Shown: one piece after another, positions 51,651 through 59,166 of the stretch
Numbering within the stretch: position 1 is the first letter of the stretch
Layout: the number at the start of each line of letters is the position of its first letter
Source: an uncultured Paludibaculum sp.
GTDB lineage: Bacteria > Acidobacteriota > Terriglobia > Bryobacterales > Bryobacteraceae
Direction of reading: 5' to 3'
NCBI RefSeq assembly: GCF_963665245.1
Contig: NZ_OY762267.1
Coordinates: 3,878,001-3,942,000 of the forward strand
DNA: 64,000 bases
Translations under genes and position numbers: made by a program
The notes under the pieces: generated by a model
Told to the model about the DNA's origin: nothing
The model's input: the letters and a program-made list of their open reading frames with translations, nothing else
The model's database searches: none

Positions 51651-52007
51651 CTACCTACCCAATCCCAGTTCCAAGGCCGCCTCTGAGAGTCGCTTGTCCA
51701 GCGTCCAAAACTCGCAATGTGTGAGCAAGGAGGAGGCCAGAATATGGACATCGATCCAGCCGAGCCCCCGGCCCGAGAGCTTACAATCCTCAATCAGCCA
51801 AAGCACTTCGGCGTGAGTTGCCGGTTTAACGGCCGGTAGTGCGCTCAGGCCGGAAAGAACGAGCGCTCGATCCTTCAGGTTCCCGCACGCCAGTTCGCCG
51901 AGCACGAAAGGATGCATCACTACGAGTCCCTCCGCCAATAGATCCGACAACCTGGGCTCTCCCTTTCGGAAGTGTTGAATCCAAACGGAAGTGTCAGCAA
52001 GAACCAT
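51651..52007 (-). CDS. vapC: VapC-type PIN-domain toxin
   Basis: 118 residues. PIN-domain acidic residues D5 (VLADTSVWI), E38 (VLGELACG), D86 (GWIDVHIL) and D104 (WTLDKRL) are all present, so a metal-dependent RNase active site is predicted. VapC toxins usually cut tRNA or rRNA. The start overlaps the antitoxin stop by 1 nt (TAATG), the classic coupled layout. Confidence 0.93.
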   Translation of the reverse strand: MVLADTSVWIQHFRKGEPRLSDLLAEGLVVMHPFVLGELACGNLKDRALVLSGLSALPAVKPATHAEVLWLIEDCKLSGRGLGWIDVHILASSLLTHCEFWTLDKRLSEAALELGLGR

Positions 52008-52198
52008 TACGCGGAACGCCGTCGCGGAATACTGGCCAATTTCGGCTGAGTTCCGCCGAGCGCAGCGAGCCGCTTACCGGCCTCTCGCGCAATGAGCGCT
52101 TCCAGACCGGCTCGAACCAACGCGGTCTTTTCATCAATACCCGTCAGTTCCTTAGCACGCTCGATCAGACGGTCGTCGATGATCAACGTAGTTCGCAT
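52007..52198 (-). CDS. vapB: VapB-type antitoxin
   Basis: About 63 residues. The N-terminus MRTTLIIDDRLIERAKELTG is a ribbon-helix-helix-like DNA-binding start of the VapB family; the C-terminus is basic (IPRRRSA) and likely wraps the toxin. ATG 52198 is chosen; ATG 52204 two codons earlier is equally possible. A longer start would overlap the adjacent reductase gene. A palindrome overlapping the start codons (52198-52227) is the probable autoregulatory site. Confidence 0.88.
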   Translation of the reverse strand: MRTTLIIDDRLIERAKELTGIDEKTALVRAGLEALIAREAGKRLAALGGTQPKLASIPRRRSA

Positions 52199-52227
52199 AT
52201 GCATCAGTATGCCTGTTTGATGCATAC
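52198..52227. promoter_or_regulatory. Palindromic operator candidate of vapBC
   Basis: TATGCATCA (52198-52206) and TGATGCATA (52218-52226) form a perfect 9-bp inverted repeat with an 11-nt spacer. A second nested pair is GTATGC (52207-52212) and GCATAC (52222-52227). It covers the vapB start region, where VapBC complexes normally bind. Confidence 0.7.
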
Positions 52228-52230
52228 ACG

Positions 52231-53232
52231 TCAAGCGTGGTCCATGCTCAGAACCACATTCCACACATCCTCCTCCACAGGCACACCCAGCCTTAGGTTC
52301 TCCTCCCGCACGCGTAGGGTCTGTTCTCCCGGATAGCGCACAGCGCCTTCTTCTCCCATTCTCAACGACTCCACCACGCCGTCGGCCATCCTGGTGAGTT
52401 CCTCCGCTGCGGCCAGGCCTCCGGGGTGTAAAGCTAAGAAAATCTGAGAGATGCCGGTCTCCTTATCCATGTCGTCACTGATCTGGTGAGTCGCCAGACC
52501 GCCTGATAGCATGGTCGCCATCAGGTCCAACATCATCGATAGCCCGGACCCTTTCCAGTATCCAATCGGCAGTGGACGCCAGGACTGCTCGATCGCCGCC
52601 GGGTCCCTGGTCAGCTTGCCGTCGCTGTCGAAACCGCCGTCCACGGGCAGTAACTCACTGCGTTTTCTATAAGCTGCGAGCGTCCCGTAGGAGAACTGCG
52701 ACATCGCCATGTCCAGCACCACATGTCCACCAGCTCGCGGCACCGCGATCACCAACGGGTTGTTGCCTAGCTTGCGGACCTTGCTGCCCCAGGGCGGCAG
52801 GTTCGGCATCGTGTTTGTCCAGCACAGCCCGATCATGCCAGCCTCGGCCGCCTGCCAACCATAGGTGCCTGCCCTCATCCAGTGATTTGTTTGAGATAGC
52901 GCGACGCAGCCCACACCGTGTTGGCGTGCGATCTCGATGGCCCGGCCCATTGAGGCGTAGGCGTTCAGGGGACCGGGGCCGCGCCGACCGTTCCAGCGCT
53001 CCAGCACTCCGAAGGCGCTCAGCAGCTCCGGAGACTCATGCACGCGCACGATCCCATCCCGTATGTTGTTGATAAAGCGGGGAAAACGATTCAAGCCGTG
53101 GGTATACACTCCATCGCGCGTCGTCTCAGCGAAAAGGCGGGCGCACAAAGCGGCGCGTTCGGGCGTAAACCCGTGCTTCAGTAGGACCCGGGTGAGAATC
53201 TCATGTAGCTCCTGGAACGGTACTCGCAGCAT
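52231..53232 (-). CDS. dlgD: 2,3-diketo-L-gulonate reductase-like (Ldh2/YiaK family) oxidoreductase
   Basis: 333 residues. Long stretches follow E. coli YiaK/DlgD: the catalytic H45 in YTHGLNRFPRFI, NHWMRAGTYGWQAAEAG, CWTNTMPNLPPWGSK, FSYGTLAAYRKRSELLPVDG and PIGYWKGSGLSMMLD. It reduces 2,3-diketo-L-gulonate with NADH in ascorbate/gulonate use. The other yia genes (transporter, UlaD/E/F-type) are not nearby. It sits between vapBC and the Septu-like genes, 20 nt from ptuB, so it may be a chance neighbour or passenger. Confidence 0.9.
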   Translation of the reverse strand: MLRVPFQELHEILTRVLLKHGFTPERAALCARLFAETTRDGVYTHGLNRFPRFINNIRDGIVRVHESPELLSAFGVLERWNGRRGPGPLNAYASMGRAIEIARQHGVGCVALSQTNHWMRAGTYGWQAAEAGMIGLCWTNTMPNLPPWGSKVRKLGNNPLVIAVPRAGGHVVLDMAMSQFSYGTLAAYRKRSELLPVDGGFDSDGKLTRDPAAIEQSWRPLPIGYWKGSGLSMMLDLMATMLSGGLATHQISDDMDKETGISQIFLALHPGGLAAAEELTRMADGVVESLRMGEEGAVRYPGEQTLRVREENLRLGVPVEEDVWNVVLSMDHA

Positions 53233-53251
53233 GTTTCCATACTCGCCGCGC

Positions 53252-53884
53252 TTACGCGCGAGCCAACCGCTTTCTCAGCCAAAAGGCCACTACCATGCAG
53301 TACTCCGGTAGAGGCCCGACCGTCTCATCGCCGTGCCACCTGGAAAGCAGATCTTCGAGCCGGGTTCGGCTCAAGGACCGTTTGCCCAGCTCCAGGAAGA
53401 ACCCCGAGAGGACCGCTTTGCGCTGATTCTGCAGCCACTTGCTGTTCAGGTTCAGCAGTTCCGCAATTTCGAATCCGAACTGGGCATCTGTTGACCAGAT
53501 TGTGCCGTCGCCACGGTAAGAGAGCAGATCCTCGATGTGATGGTTTGGCTCCGCCGGATTCCGCGACAGCTCTCGGTTACCCTGTCGGGTGTCACAGTGT
53601 TGGTCATCATGAGGATGCCCTTCGCCCCCTCGGCACGCCCCGAGGAGATTGTGATAGGACAGCTGATCCTGCGGCTGTACTGTCTGGGGCCGCCAGTGCG
53701 CGATCTTCATAGACTGCCCATTTGGCTCGATTCGTGTCAGGCAGAAGCAACAGAGCCCGCGTTGCTCTTGCACTAGGCTAGCTCGTAAGTCGTCTTTTTC
53801 CGGATAGTTGTCGTACGTCGCAAAGCGAGCGGCCTGATGTCGGATCAAGCTTGGCGGCGGCTGTCCTTTGCGGATCTGCCTCAT
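53252..53884 (-). CDS. ptuB: PtuB-like HNH nuclease of a Septu-type defence system
   Basis: 210 residues of the TIGR02646-type family. The HNH/zinc core is RGLCCFCLTRI (C45/C46/C48), H63 in KIAHWRPQ, N79 in SYHNLLGAC and HCDTRQGN (H96-C97), followed by a helical C-terminal half. This family is the PtuB component of Septu. The start ATG overlaps the PtuA-like gene stop by 4 nt. Predicted role: DNA (or other nucleic acid) cleavage once the ATPase partner senses infection. Confidence 0.85.
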   Translation of the reverse strand: MRQIRKGQPPPSLIRHQAARFATYDNYPEKDDLRASLVQEQRGLCCFCLTRIEPNGQSMKIAHWRPQTVQPQDQLSYHNLLGACRGGEGHPHDDQHCDTRQGNRELSRNPAEPNHHIEDLLSYRGDGTIWSTDAQFGFEIAELLNLNSKWLQNQRKAVLSGFFLELGKRSLSRTRLEDLLSRWHGDETVGPLPEYCMVVAFWLRKRLARA

Positions 53885-55176
53885 CGCAGTTCCGCGCCGA
53901 GAAAGCTGATCATCGTCCGCGCCCGAGTCAGTTCTGGGTCGTCCGGTCCGATCAGGCGCGCCACTTCGGCGATCGCCTTCTCTGCGCCACTTAAGTCTTC
54001 CTGATCAATGAGTTCAAAGAGCTTTGACAACTCCGCTTCGATGCCCGGATTGCGTGCGGATGTCGACATCACCTCTTCCAACACGCGGTTGGAGTCGACC
54101 CCAAATGAGTGCGCCGGAGGAACCGCCGTGTCTCCATCCAGCAACCGGATCTCTTCCGGCCGCATCTCGCCGATCACCTGTGGCGAGTGGGAAGTGCAGA
54201 CGAACTGGATCGCTGGAAATGTACTTCGCAGTGAATGCACCACCTGGCGCTGCCAGCTCGGGTGCAGGTGGACGTCCAACTCATCGATCAGAACGACCCC
54301 TGGCGTCTGTTGCAGCAACTCCGGCGCCACCCGCCCGTCCAGAAGATGGCTATTCTGGGTCACCGCCTTGATTGCGATATCAGAAACCAACGCGAGCATC
54401 ACACTCTGGCCGGCGCTTAAGTTGCTGAAAGGAAGAATCTTTCCCTCAATTCGAAGGAGGATGTCGTCTCTGTCGCCGTCGAACGAGCAGTCCTCCGCAC
54501 CCGGCACACAGGCCAGAATTGCCGACCGGACCACCTCGAAGCCCGGCCGCCAGGTTCCTTCCCGCTGCCCACGCTCGATGCTCTCTCTACGGAACCAGCG
54601 CTGCAATTCGGAGAATCGGATCCGCTCATTGAAACAGTCGTAGAAGGCGTCCCATCGCCGCGCCGGTGTAGCTTTTATGGATGAGCGTCGACGCTCGGCC
54701 GAAGGCAGCCATGCCCGGCCGGCCCCGTAATAGGCCAGCACTGGACAGAGAATCTTGCCGCCCGCCGCATCTTGTTGATAGATAGACCGGATTGCCGCCA
54801 GGGCGTCCTTCGCATCGACGTTACTCGTGCGGCGCCCTGCGGCGCGAATTTGTCTGGTCCAGGTGAGCCCATTCTGGTCCCCGATTTGGCCGCGTGCCGT
54901 GATCCGGACAGGCCGGTGTTCCCTGAACTGGAGGCGATCTCCTCGCCCTTCCGCTTCAAGGCGGATCTCCGAGGGGTAGATCTCCCTGCGGCTATTGGCA
55001 AGGGCTGAGTCCGGCACGTCCACCAGCCAGATGCCCGCAGCTACGGCCAACGCGTCCAACACCGACGTCTTGCCGGAGCCATTATCTCCAGCAAAAAGAG
55101 TCATTTGCGGATGCAGCTCGAAGCGGGCACGAGAGAACCGTTTGAAGTTCTCCACCTCGATCCACTCAATTCTCAT
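53881..55176 (-). CDS. ptuA: PtuA-like AAA/ABC ATPase of a Septu-type defence system
   Basis: 431 residues. Walker A AGDNGSGKTS (29-38), a long coiled/linker central region, ABC signature NLSAGQSVML (252-261), Walker B GVVLIDELDVHLHP (293-306) and the switch TSHSP (328-332). This SMC/Rad50-like (OLD-type) ATPase followed directly by a TIGR02646 HNH gene is the Septu layout. There is no TOPRIM domain, so it is not an OLD nuclease. GGGAG lies 6 nt before ATG. No reverse transcriptase or retron RNA is adjacent. Confidence 0.85.
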   Translation of the reverse strand: MRIEWIEVENFKRFSRARFELHPQMTLFAGDNGSGKTSVLDALAVAAGIWLVDVPDSALANSRREIYPSEIRLEAEGRGDRLQFREHRPVRITARGQIGDQNGLTWTRQIRAAGRRTSNVDAKDALAAIRSIYQQDAAGGKILCPVLAYYGAGRAWLPSAERRRSSIKATPARRWDAFYDCFNERIRFSELQRWFRRESIERGQREGTWRPGFEVVRSAILACVPGAEDCSFDGDRDDILLRIEGKILPFSNLSAGQSVMLALVSDIAIKAVTQNSHLLDGRVAPELLQQTPGVVLIDELDVHLHPSWQRQVVHSLRSTFPAIQFVCTSHSPQVIGEMRPEEIRLLDGDTAVPPAHSFGVDSNRVLEEVMSTSARNPGIEAELSKLFELIDQEDLSGAEKAIAEVARLIGPDDPELTRARTMISFLGAELR

Positions 55177-55284
55177 CCTGGACTCCCGGATTTGCTAGGA
55201 GAGTATCGCCGGAGGCGATCCTGGCTCACACAGAGAAGGGTATCAGTTCCCGGTTGTCGGTGGCGAATGGACTGCCTTTTCGAC

Positions 55285-56232
55285 CTATTCTTCGTTCCAG
55301 AAGCTGTCGCTCAGGTACTTGGCGGCTCCGTCACAGGCGATGGTTACGATGACACCGCGCTTTCCTTCCCGCACCAGCCTGAGGCCTAACTTCCTGGCCG
55401 CCACTACGTTACCGGCTGCCGAGATACCCAGCAACAGGCCCTCTTCCCGGGCCATGCGGCGCGCCATCGCGTGCGCGTCCTCGGTCTCGATCCACAGATT
55501 TCCATCCGCTACTGAGTCGTCATAGATTCCGGGAACGATCGCCGAGGGCAGATGCTTGGTGCCCTCGACGCCGTGAAACGGGGTGGCCGGCTGGGCCGAC
55601 CAGCATTCAACATGCGGGAGGTCCCGCTTCAGCCGCCGGGACGTCCCGACGAACGTTCCGGTGGTCCCCATCAGGGCGACGAAGTGGGTCAGGCGGCCGT
55701 GCGTCTGCTCCATGATCTCCGGTGCCGTGGTGTGGAAATGGGCCTTCCAGTTGGCGTCGTTGTTGTACTGGTCGGCGTAGAAATATCGTTCAGGATCAGC
55801 GGCATACAGCTCGCGGACCTTACGGAATGCGCCGTCCGAACCCTCGCCCGGATCGGTCAGAACCAACTCGGCGCCCAGCACGCTCAGGATCCGTTTGCGC
55901 TCCTCACTGGCGTTGGCGGGCAGGCACAGTTTGACCTTGTAACCCCTCGCAGCGGCGATCATCGCGTAGGCGATGCCGGTATTCCCACTTGTAGCATCCA
56001 GTATTGTTTTAGACGGATTTAGGCGACCAGAACGCTCTCCATCGAGGATGATGTTGCGGGCAGGCCTGTCTTTGACGGACCCGCCGGGGTTGGAGAACTC
56101 GAGCTTCAGCCAGATTTCGATGCCCGGCAGGTCGGCTACGGAGTGGTCGAGACGCACCAGCGGCGTATGGCCGATCAGTGCCAGAAGATGTTGACCGCGC
56201 AGTGGCGGCAGTACTGCTGGACTGGCAAGCAT
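55285..56232 (-). CDS. cysM: Cysteine synthase (O-acetylserine sulfhydrylase, CysM/CysK type)
   Basis: 315 residues. PLP lysine K54 in NPGGSVKDRPARN, phosphate/substrate loop TSGNTG (81-86) and GTTGTFVGTSRRL glycine loop. It makes cysteine from O-acetylserine and sulfide, or uses thiosulfate if CysM-like. Encoded third in the sulfite reductase operon (45 nt after the unknown protein), which supplies the sulfide. The specific isoform (CysK or CysM) is not certain. Confidence 0.92.
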   Translation of the reverse strand: MLASPAVLPPLRGQHLLALIGHTPLVRLDHSVADLPGIEIWLKLEFSNPGGSVKDRPARNIILDGERSGRLNPSKTILDATSGNTGIAYAMIAAARGYKVKLCLPANASEERKRILSVLGAELVLTDPGEGSDGAFRKVRELYAADPERYFYADQYNNDANWKAHFHTTAPEIMEQTHGRLTHFVALMGTTGTFVGTSRRLKRDLPHVECWSAQPATPFHGVEGTKHLPSAIVPGIYDDSVADGNLWIETEDAHAMARRMAREEGLLLGISAAGNVVAARKLGLRLVREGKRGVIVTIACDGAAKYLSDSFWNEE

Positions 56233-56277
56233 TGTAGCCGTCTCCCCTTAAGCCCCAAGAGTCTAAAGTCAATCCGA

Positions 56278-56796
56278 TCAGTTAGTTCTGCGGGCCCGCA
56301 CCCACAGCCTCTCGCGCGGGTCACTGGCCTTTTGAACGGTGTAATGCCCAGGTTCGAACAAGCCGTCGAAGAACTGCTCCAGTTGGCCGCGGACGGCGGC
56401 CCAGCCCTCTTCGGTATTCGGATGCAACAGACGGTCGTTTAGAGTCACTTCCACTTCGTCGTGGCGAAACTTCAGCTTGCCTTCGAACTCCTGCTCCAGG
56501 CGGGCGGAGGCCACCAGCGCCGACTCGTAGGCCTGCTTCAGGCTGTCGCCTTCCACGGGCGCCTTACGGTTGTAGAGGACGCCTAACTCATTGTGACCAT
56601 TGTCTAAACTGTAGTTCGCCTCGTGCCCGATGAGCAGCACCCCGGGCCCGGCGGGCACATGGGAGTAGTCCGTCACATCGATCAGCAGCTCCGGTAGATC
56701 GCGTTTCTGGATCCAGCGGTGAAAGACCGGAATCGCTTCTTCCAGGGCGACCTGGGCACCCGGCTCAGCAAAAATCTTGACGTTTACGTGCTCCAT
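56278..56796 (-). CDS. Conserved hypothetical protein in the sulfite-reductase operon
   Basis: 172 residues. Alpha/beta with a charged C-terminus (DPRERLWVRARRTN). Notable segments are ELLIDVTDYSHVPAGPGVLLIGHEANYSL and a helical middle (KQAYESALVASARLEQEFEG). No cysteines, no signal peptide and no family recognised. It starts 4 nt downstream of the sulfite reductase gene and lies before cysM, so a role in sulfite reduction, siroheme loading or sulfide handling is plausible but only by context. Confidence 0.75.
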   Translation of the reverse strand: MEHVNVKIFAEPGAQVALEEAIPVFHRWIQKRDLPELLIDVTDYSHVPAGPGVLLIGHEANYSLDNGHNELGVLYNRKAPVEGDSLKQAYESALVASARLEQEFEGKLKFRHDEVEVTLNDRLLHPNTEEGWAAVRGQLEQFFDGLFEPGHYTVQKASDPRERLWVRARRTN

Positions 56797-56800
56797 CTCG

Positions 56801-59050
56801 TTATCCCTTCACCGGCGCGGCGGTCATGCGGCCCACGCAGCTATGGCAGGCCTCGATGAAGAGCTGCGCCTCTTCGATCAGCCGGTGGGCTGACTCCGCA
56901 GTGCGCTCCGTTCCTACCAACTCGTGCGCATGGAAGAAGTAGTGGGCGAACTTGCCCCCAGCAAAGGGGTCGAAGAACAGTTGGGTGTCGTGGAACTCCT
57001 TGCGGAAGGCCTCGACGACACCGTCCGGAGTGTTGATATAGAAAGACTTGTTCCATACCAGCATGGCGGTGGCGGCGCGCAGCATCGAGTCGTAGGCGAG
57101 CTTCGATGCCTTGGGTACGTCACCCGCCTCGAGCGCCAGTTGGGCCTCAAAGACCTCGCGTTCGCTGGCGGTCATCTGGAACTCCAGGGGGGATACGACC
57201 TCCCCGGCGCACTCGCCAATGCCCATGTCGCCGGTGGTGTATTCGCGAGGGTCATGCCAGTCCGAGTAGAGCGAAGTGTCTTCGCTGTGGAGCGGCATGA
57301 CCATCAAGTCTTCCAGCATCTTCTTGCACTCGGCCTTGCCGATACGGCGGATAAATGCTTGAAAACTCTCACCATCCGTGCGTTCGCGAGTGTAGCGGTC
57401 GAGGATGCGGTCGGCTGCCTCGGGGACTCGCTTCGAAGGAACAGCCCCAATCGCCAAGCCGTAGGAGCCAGCGTTTTCGGTCCACTGTCCGCCCAGCACG
57501 ACCTGGAAATGCGGAGCCGCGAAACCGCCCTTGTTGCGGCTGACTCCGTAGAAGCCGAGATCCGCTATGTGGTGCTGCCCACAGGAGTTAAAGCAACCGC
57601 TGACCTTGATGCGCAGGTTCTTGATGGCCGGGTTTCTCGTCGCGCCGTTCCGCTCCATGCGCTGGCTGAGCTCGCCGGCCAAGCCGCGCGAGGAGGAGAT
57701 GCCCAGCTTACAGGTGTCGGTGCCAGGGCAAGCGACGGTGTCGGTGATCGTGCCAGCGCCTGAGTGATGCAGGCCAGCGGCCTTCAAATCATTGTAAACA
57801 GAAGGTAAATCGGCCTCACTGACCCAGCGGAGGACGATGTTCTGCTCGACCGTCGTGCGGGCCGTCTCGTTGACGTATTTGCGGGCGATGCCGGCCAGGG
57901 CGCGGAGCTGATCGGCCGTTAGGTCGCCGAGCGGAAGTGCAACCGTTACAGTGGCATAGCCCACCTGGCGTTGCTTGTAGACGTTGGTCGAATGCCACTG
58001 GCGGAAGTCTTCGGGCTGGGCGTTCTCGATCTGCAGCAGGCCCGGATCGCGGAGCGGCGTTTCCTGTTCCTGCTCAATTCCGTCCAGATAGGAAGTCCAA
58101 CGCGGATCGGGCGTTAGGATCTTGCGCTCCTCCTCCACCAAGCGCTTGAACTCGTCCAGGCCGAGCTTGACGACCAGGAACTTCATACGGGCCGTGTTGC
58201 GGTTCTTCTTCTCGCCGAGGCGGGCGAAGACGCGCGTCATGGCTTGGGCGAGGGGCAGAAGCTCCTCCTGCGGGAGGAAGTCAGTGTACAGCTTGGCGAC
58301 GTAGGGAACGGTGCCAAGTCCCCCGCCTACATAGACTTCGAAGCCGCGTTGGCCGTCTTTGATCTTGGCCACGCAGCCTAAGTCGTGAATACGGACAAGG
58401 GCGCACGGATTATCGCCGCAGCCGGAGAAGGCGATCTTGAACTTGCGTCCAAAATCCTGCGTATCTGGATGACCCAAAAGGAAATAGGCCGCCGCTTTGG
58501 CGTAGGGAGTGACGTCGAAGGCCTGGTCGCGGCAGACACCGCTCAAGGGACAGGACGTCACGTTGCGAACGGTGTTGCCGCAGGCTTCACGGGTGGTGAT
58601 GCCCACAGCACCGAGGCGTCGCATGATGGACGGCGTGTCTTCAATATGGATGAAGTGCAGCTGGATGTCCTGGCGGGTGGTGACGTGCGCGATGCCGTCC
58701 GAGTACTCTTCCGCAAGTTCCGCCATTACTTCGAGTTGCGTGGCATTCAGGCCGCCGAAGGGGATCTTGATACGCTGCATGCCGGGCGCATCCCAGAGCG
58801 TCGTGGGGCCCTTGGTGTTGGCATTTGCGTAGGCCAGTTTGCGGCTTTCCAACCCGTCATGGCGCTGACCGTTGTCGTAGCGCTGGCCGTAGGCTCCGCG
58901 GCGCAGGCGCGTCTCGGCGAAGACTTTGTCTTCCATCTTGCCCTGCTTCTTGAGGGCGATTTCGCTGTCGAAGGCGTCGATCTCGGAGGCCAGACCCGGC
59001 TCAATCTGGCCGGCGAGGTGGTCTTTCCACTGACTGTTGCTGGCTTTCAT
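56801..59050 (-). CDS. Ferredoxin-type sulfite (nitrite) reductase with C-terminal HEPN-like extension
   Basis: 749 residues. Two SiR/NiR repeats with HVTTRQDIQLHFI and RTTVEQNIVLRWV. The siroheme/[4Fe-4S] ligands are C441-x5-C447 and C486-x3-C490. Residues about 628-740 are an extra helical domain (REVFEAQLALEAGDVPKASK, FHAHELVGTERTAESAHRLI) that resembles HEPN domains; ordinary enzymes end near 560-580. Gene order with cysM indicates assimilatory sulfite reduction rather than nitrite use. Its upstream region is shared with the MarR-GNAT gene; TTGAAA and TATAGT (59102-59073, minus strand, 18-nt spacer) could be its promoter. Confidence 0.9.
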   Translation of the reverse strand: MKASNSQWKDHLAGQIEPGLASEIDAFDSEIALKKQGKMEDKVFAETRLRRGAYGQRYDNGQRHDGLESRKLAYANANTKGPTTLWDAPGMQRIKIPFGGLNATQLEVMAELAEEYSDGIAHVTTRQDIQLHFIHIEDTPSIMRRLGAVGITTREACGNTVRNVTSCPLSGVCRDQAFDVTPYAKAAAYFLLGHPDTQDFGRKFKIAFSGCGDNPCALVRIHDLGCVAKIKDGQRGFEVYVGGGLGTVPYVAKLYTDFLPQEELLPLAQAMTRVFARLGEKKNRNTARMKFLVVKLGLDEFKRLVEEERKILTPDPRWTSYLDGIEQEQETPLRDPGLLQIENAQPEDFRQWHSTNVYKQRQVGYATVTVALPLGDLTADQLRALAGIARKYVNETARTTVEQNIVLRWVSEADLPSVYNDLKAAGLHHSGAGTITDTVACPGTDTCKLGISSSRGLAGELSQRMERNGATRNPAIKNLRIKVSGCFNSCGQHHIADLGFYGVSRNKGGFAAPHFQVVLGGQWTENAGSYGLAIGAVPSKRVPEAADRILDRYTRERTDGESFQAFIRRIGKAECKKMLEDLMVMPLHSEDTSLYSDWHDPREYTTGDMGIGECAGEVVSPLEFQMTASEREVFEAQLALEAGDVPKASKLAYDSMLRAATAMLVWNKSFYINTPDGVVEAFRKEFHDTQLFFDPFAGGKFAHYFFHAHELVGTERTAESAHRLIEEAQLFIEACHSCVGRMTAAPVKG

Positions 59051-59119
59051 AGGAAGGTAGGAAACACCTACAACTATATCGACTACGGGGCTAATTTTTC
59101 AAGTGGCCTGGGGATATGC

Positions 59120-59159
59120 TTGACAAAAGCAAGTAATATAGTTGACACTGGCAAGTAAT
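59120..59159 (+). promoter_or_regulatory. Direct repeat in the sulfite reductase/MarR intergenic region
   Basis: TTGACAAAAGCAAGTAAT (59120-59137) and TTGACACTGGCAAGTAAT (59142-59159) repeat with a 22-nt period, two helical turns. The repeat begins 47 nt before ATG 59167 and lies between the divergent genes. TTGACA is also a consensus -35, so it could be both promoter and regulator site. Confidence 0.7.
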
Positions 59160-59166
59160 CTCAGTG

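Noticed and set aside
53252..55284. Retron (reverse transcriptase plus ncRNA) linked to the PtuAB-like pair
   Set aside because: Only 108 nt separate ptuA from cysM and no RT-like protein is present, so a plain Septu-type module is the better call.
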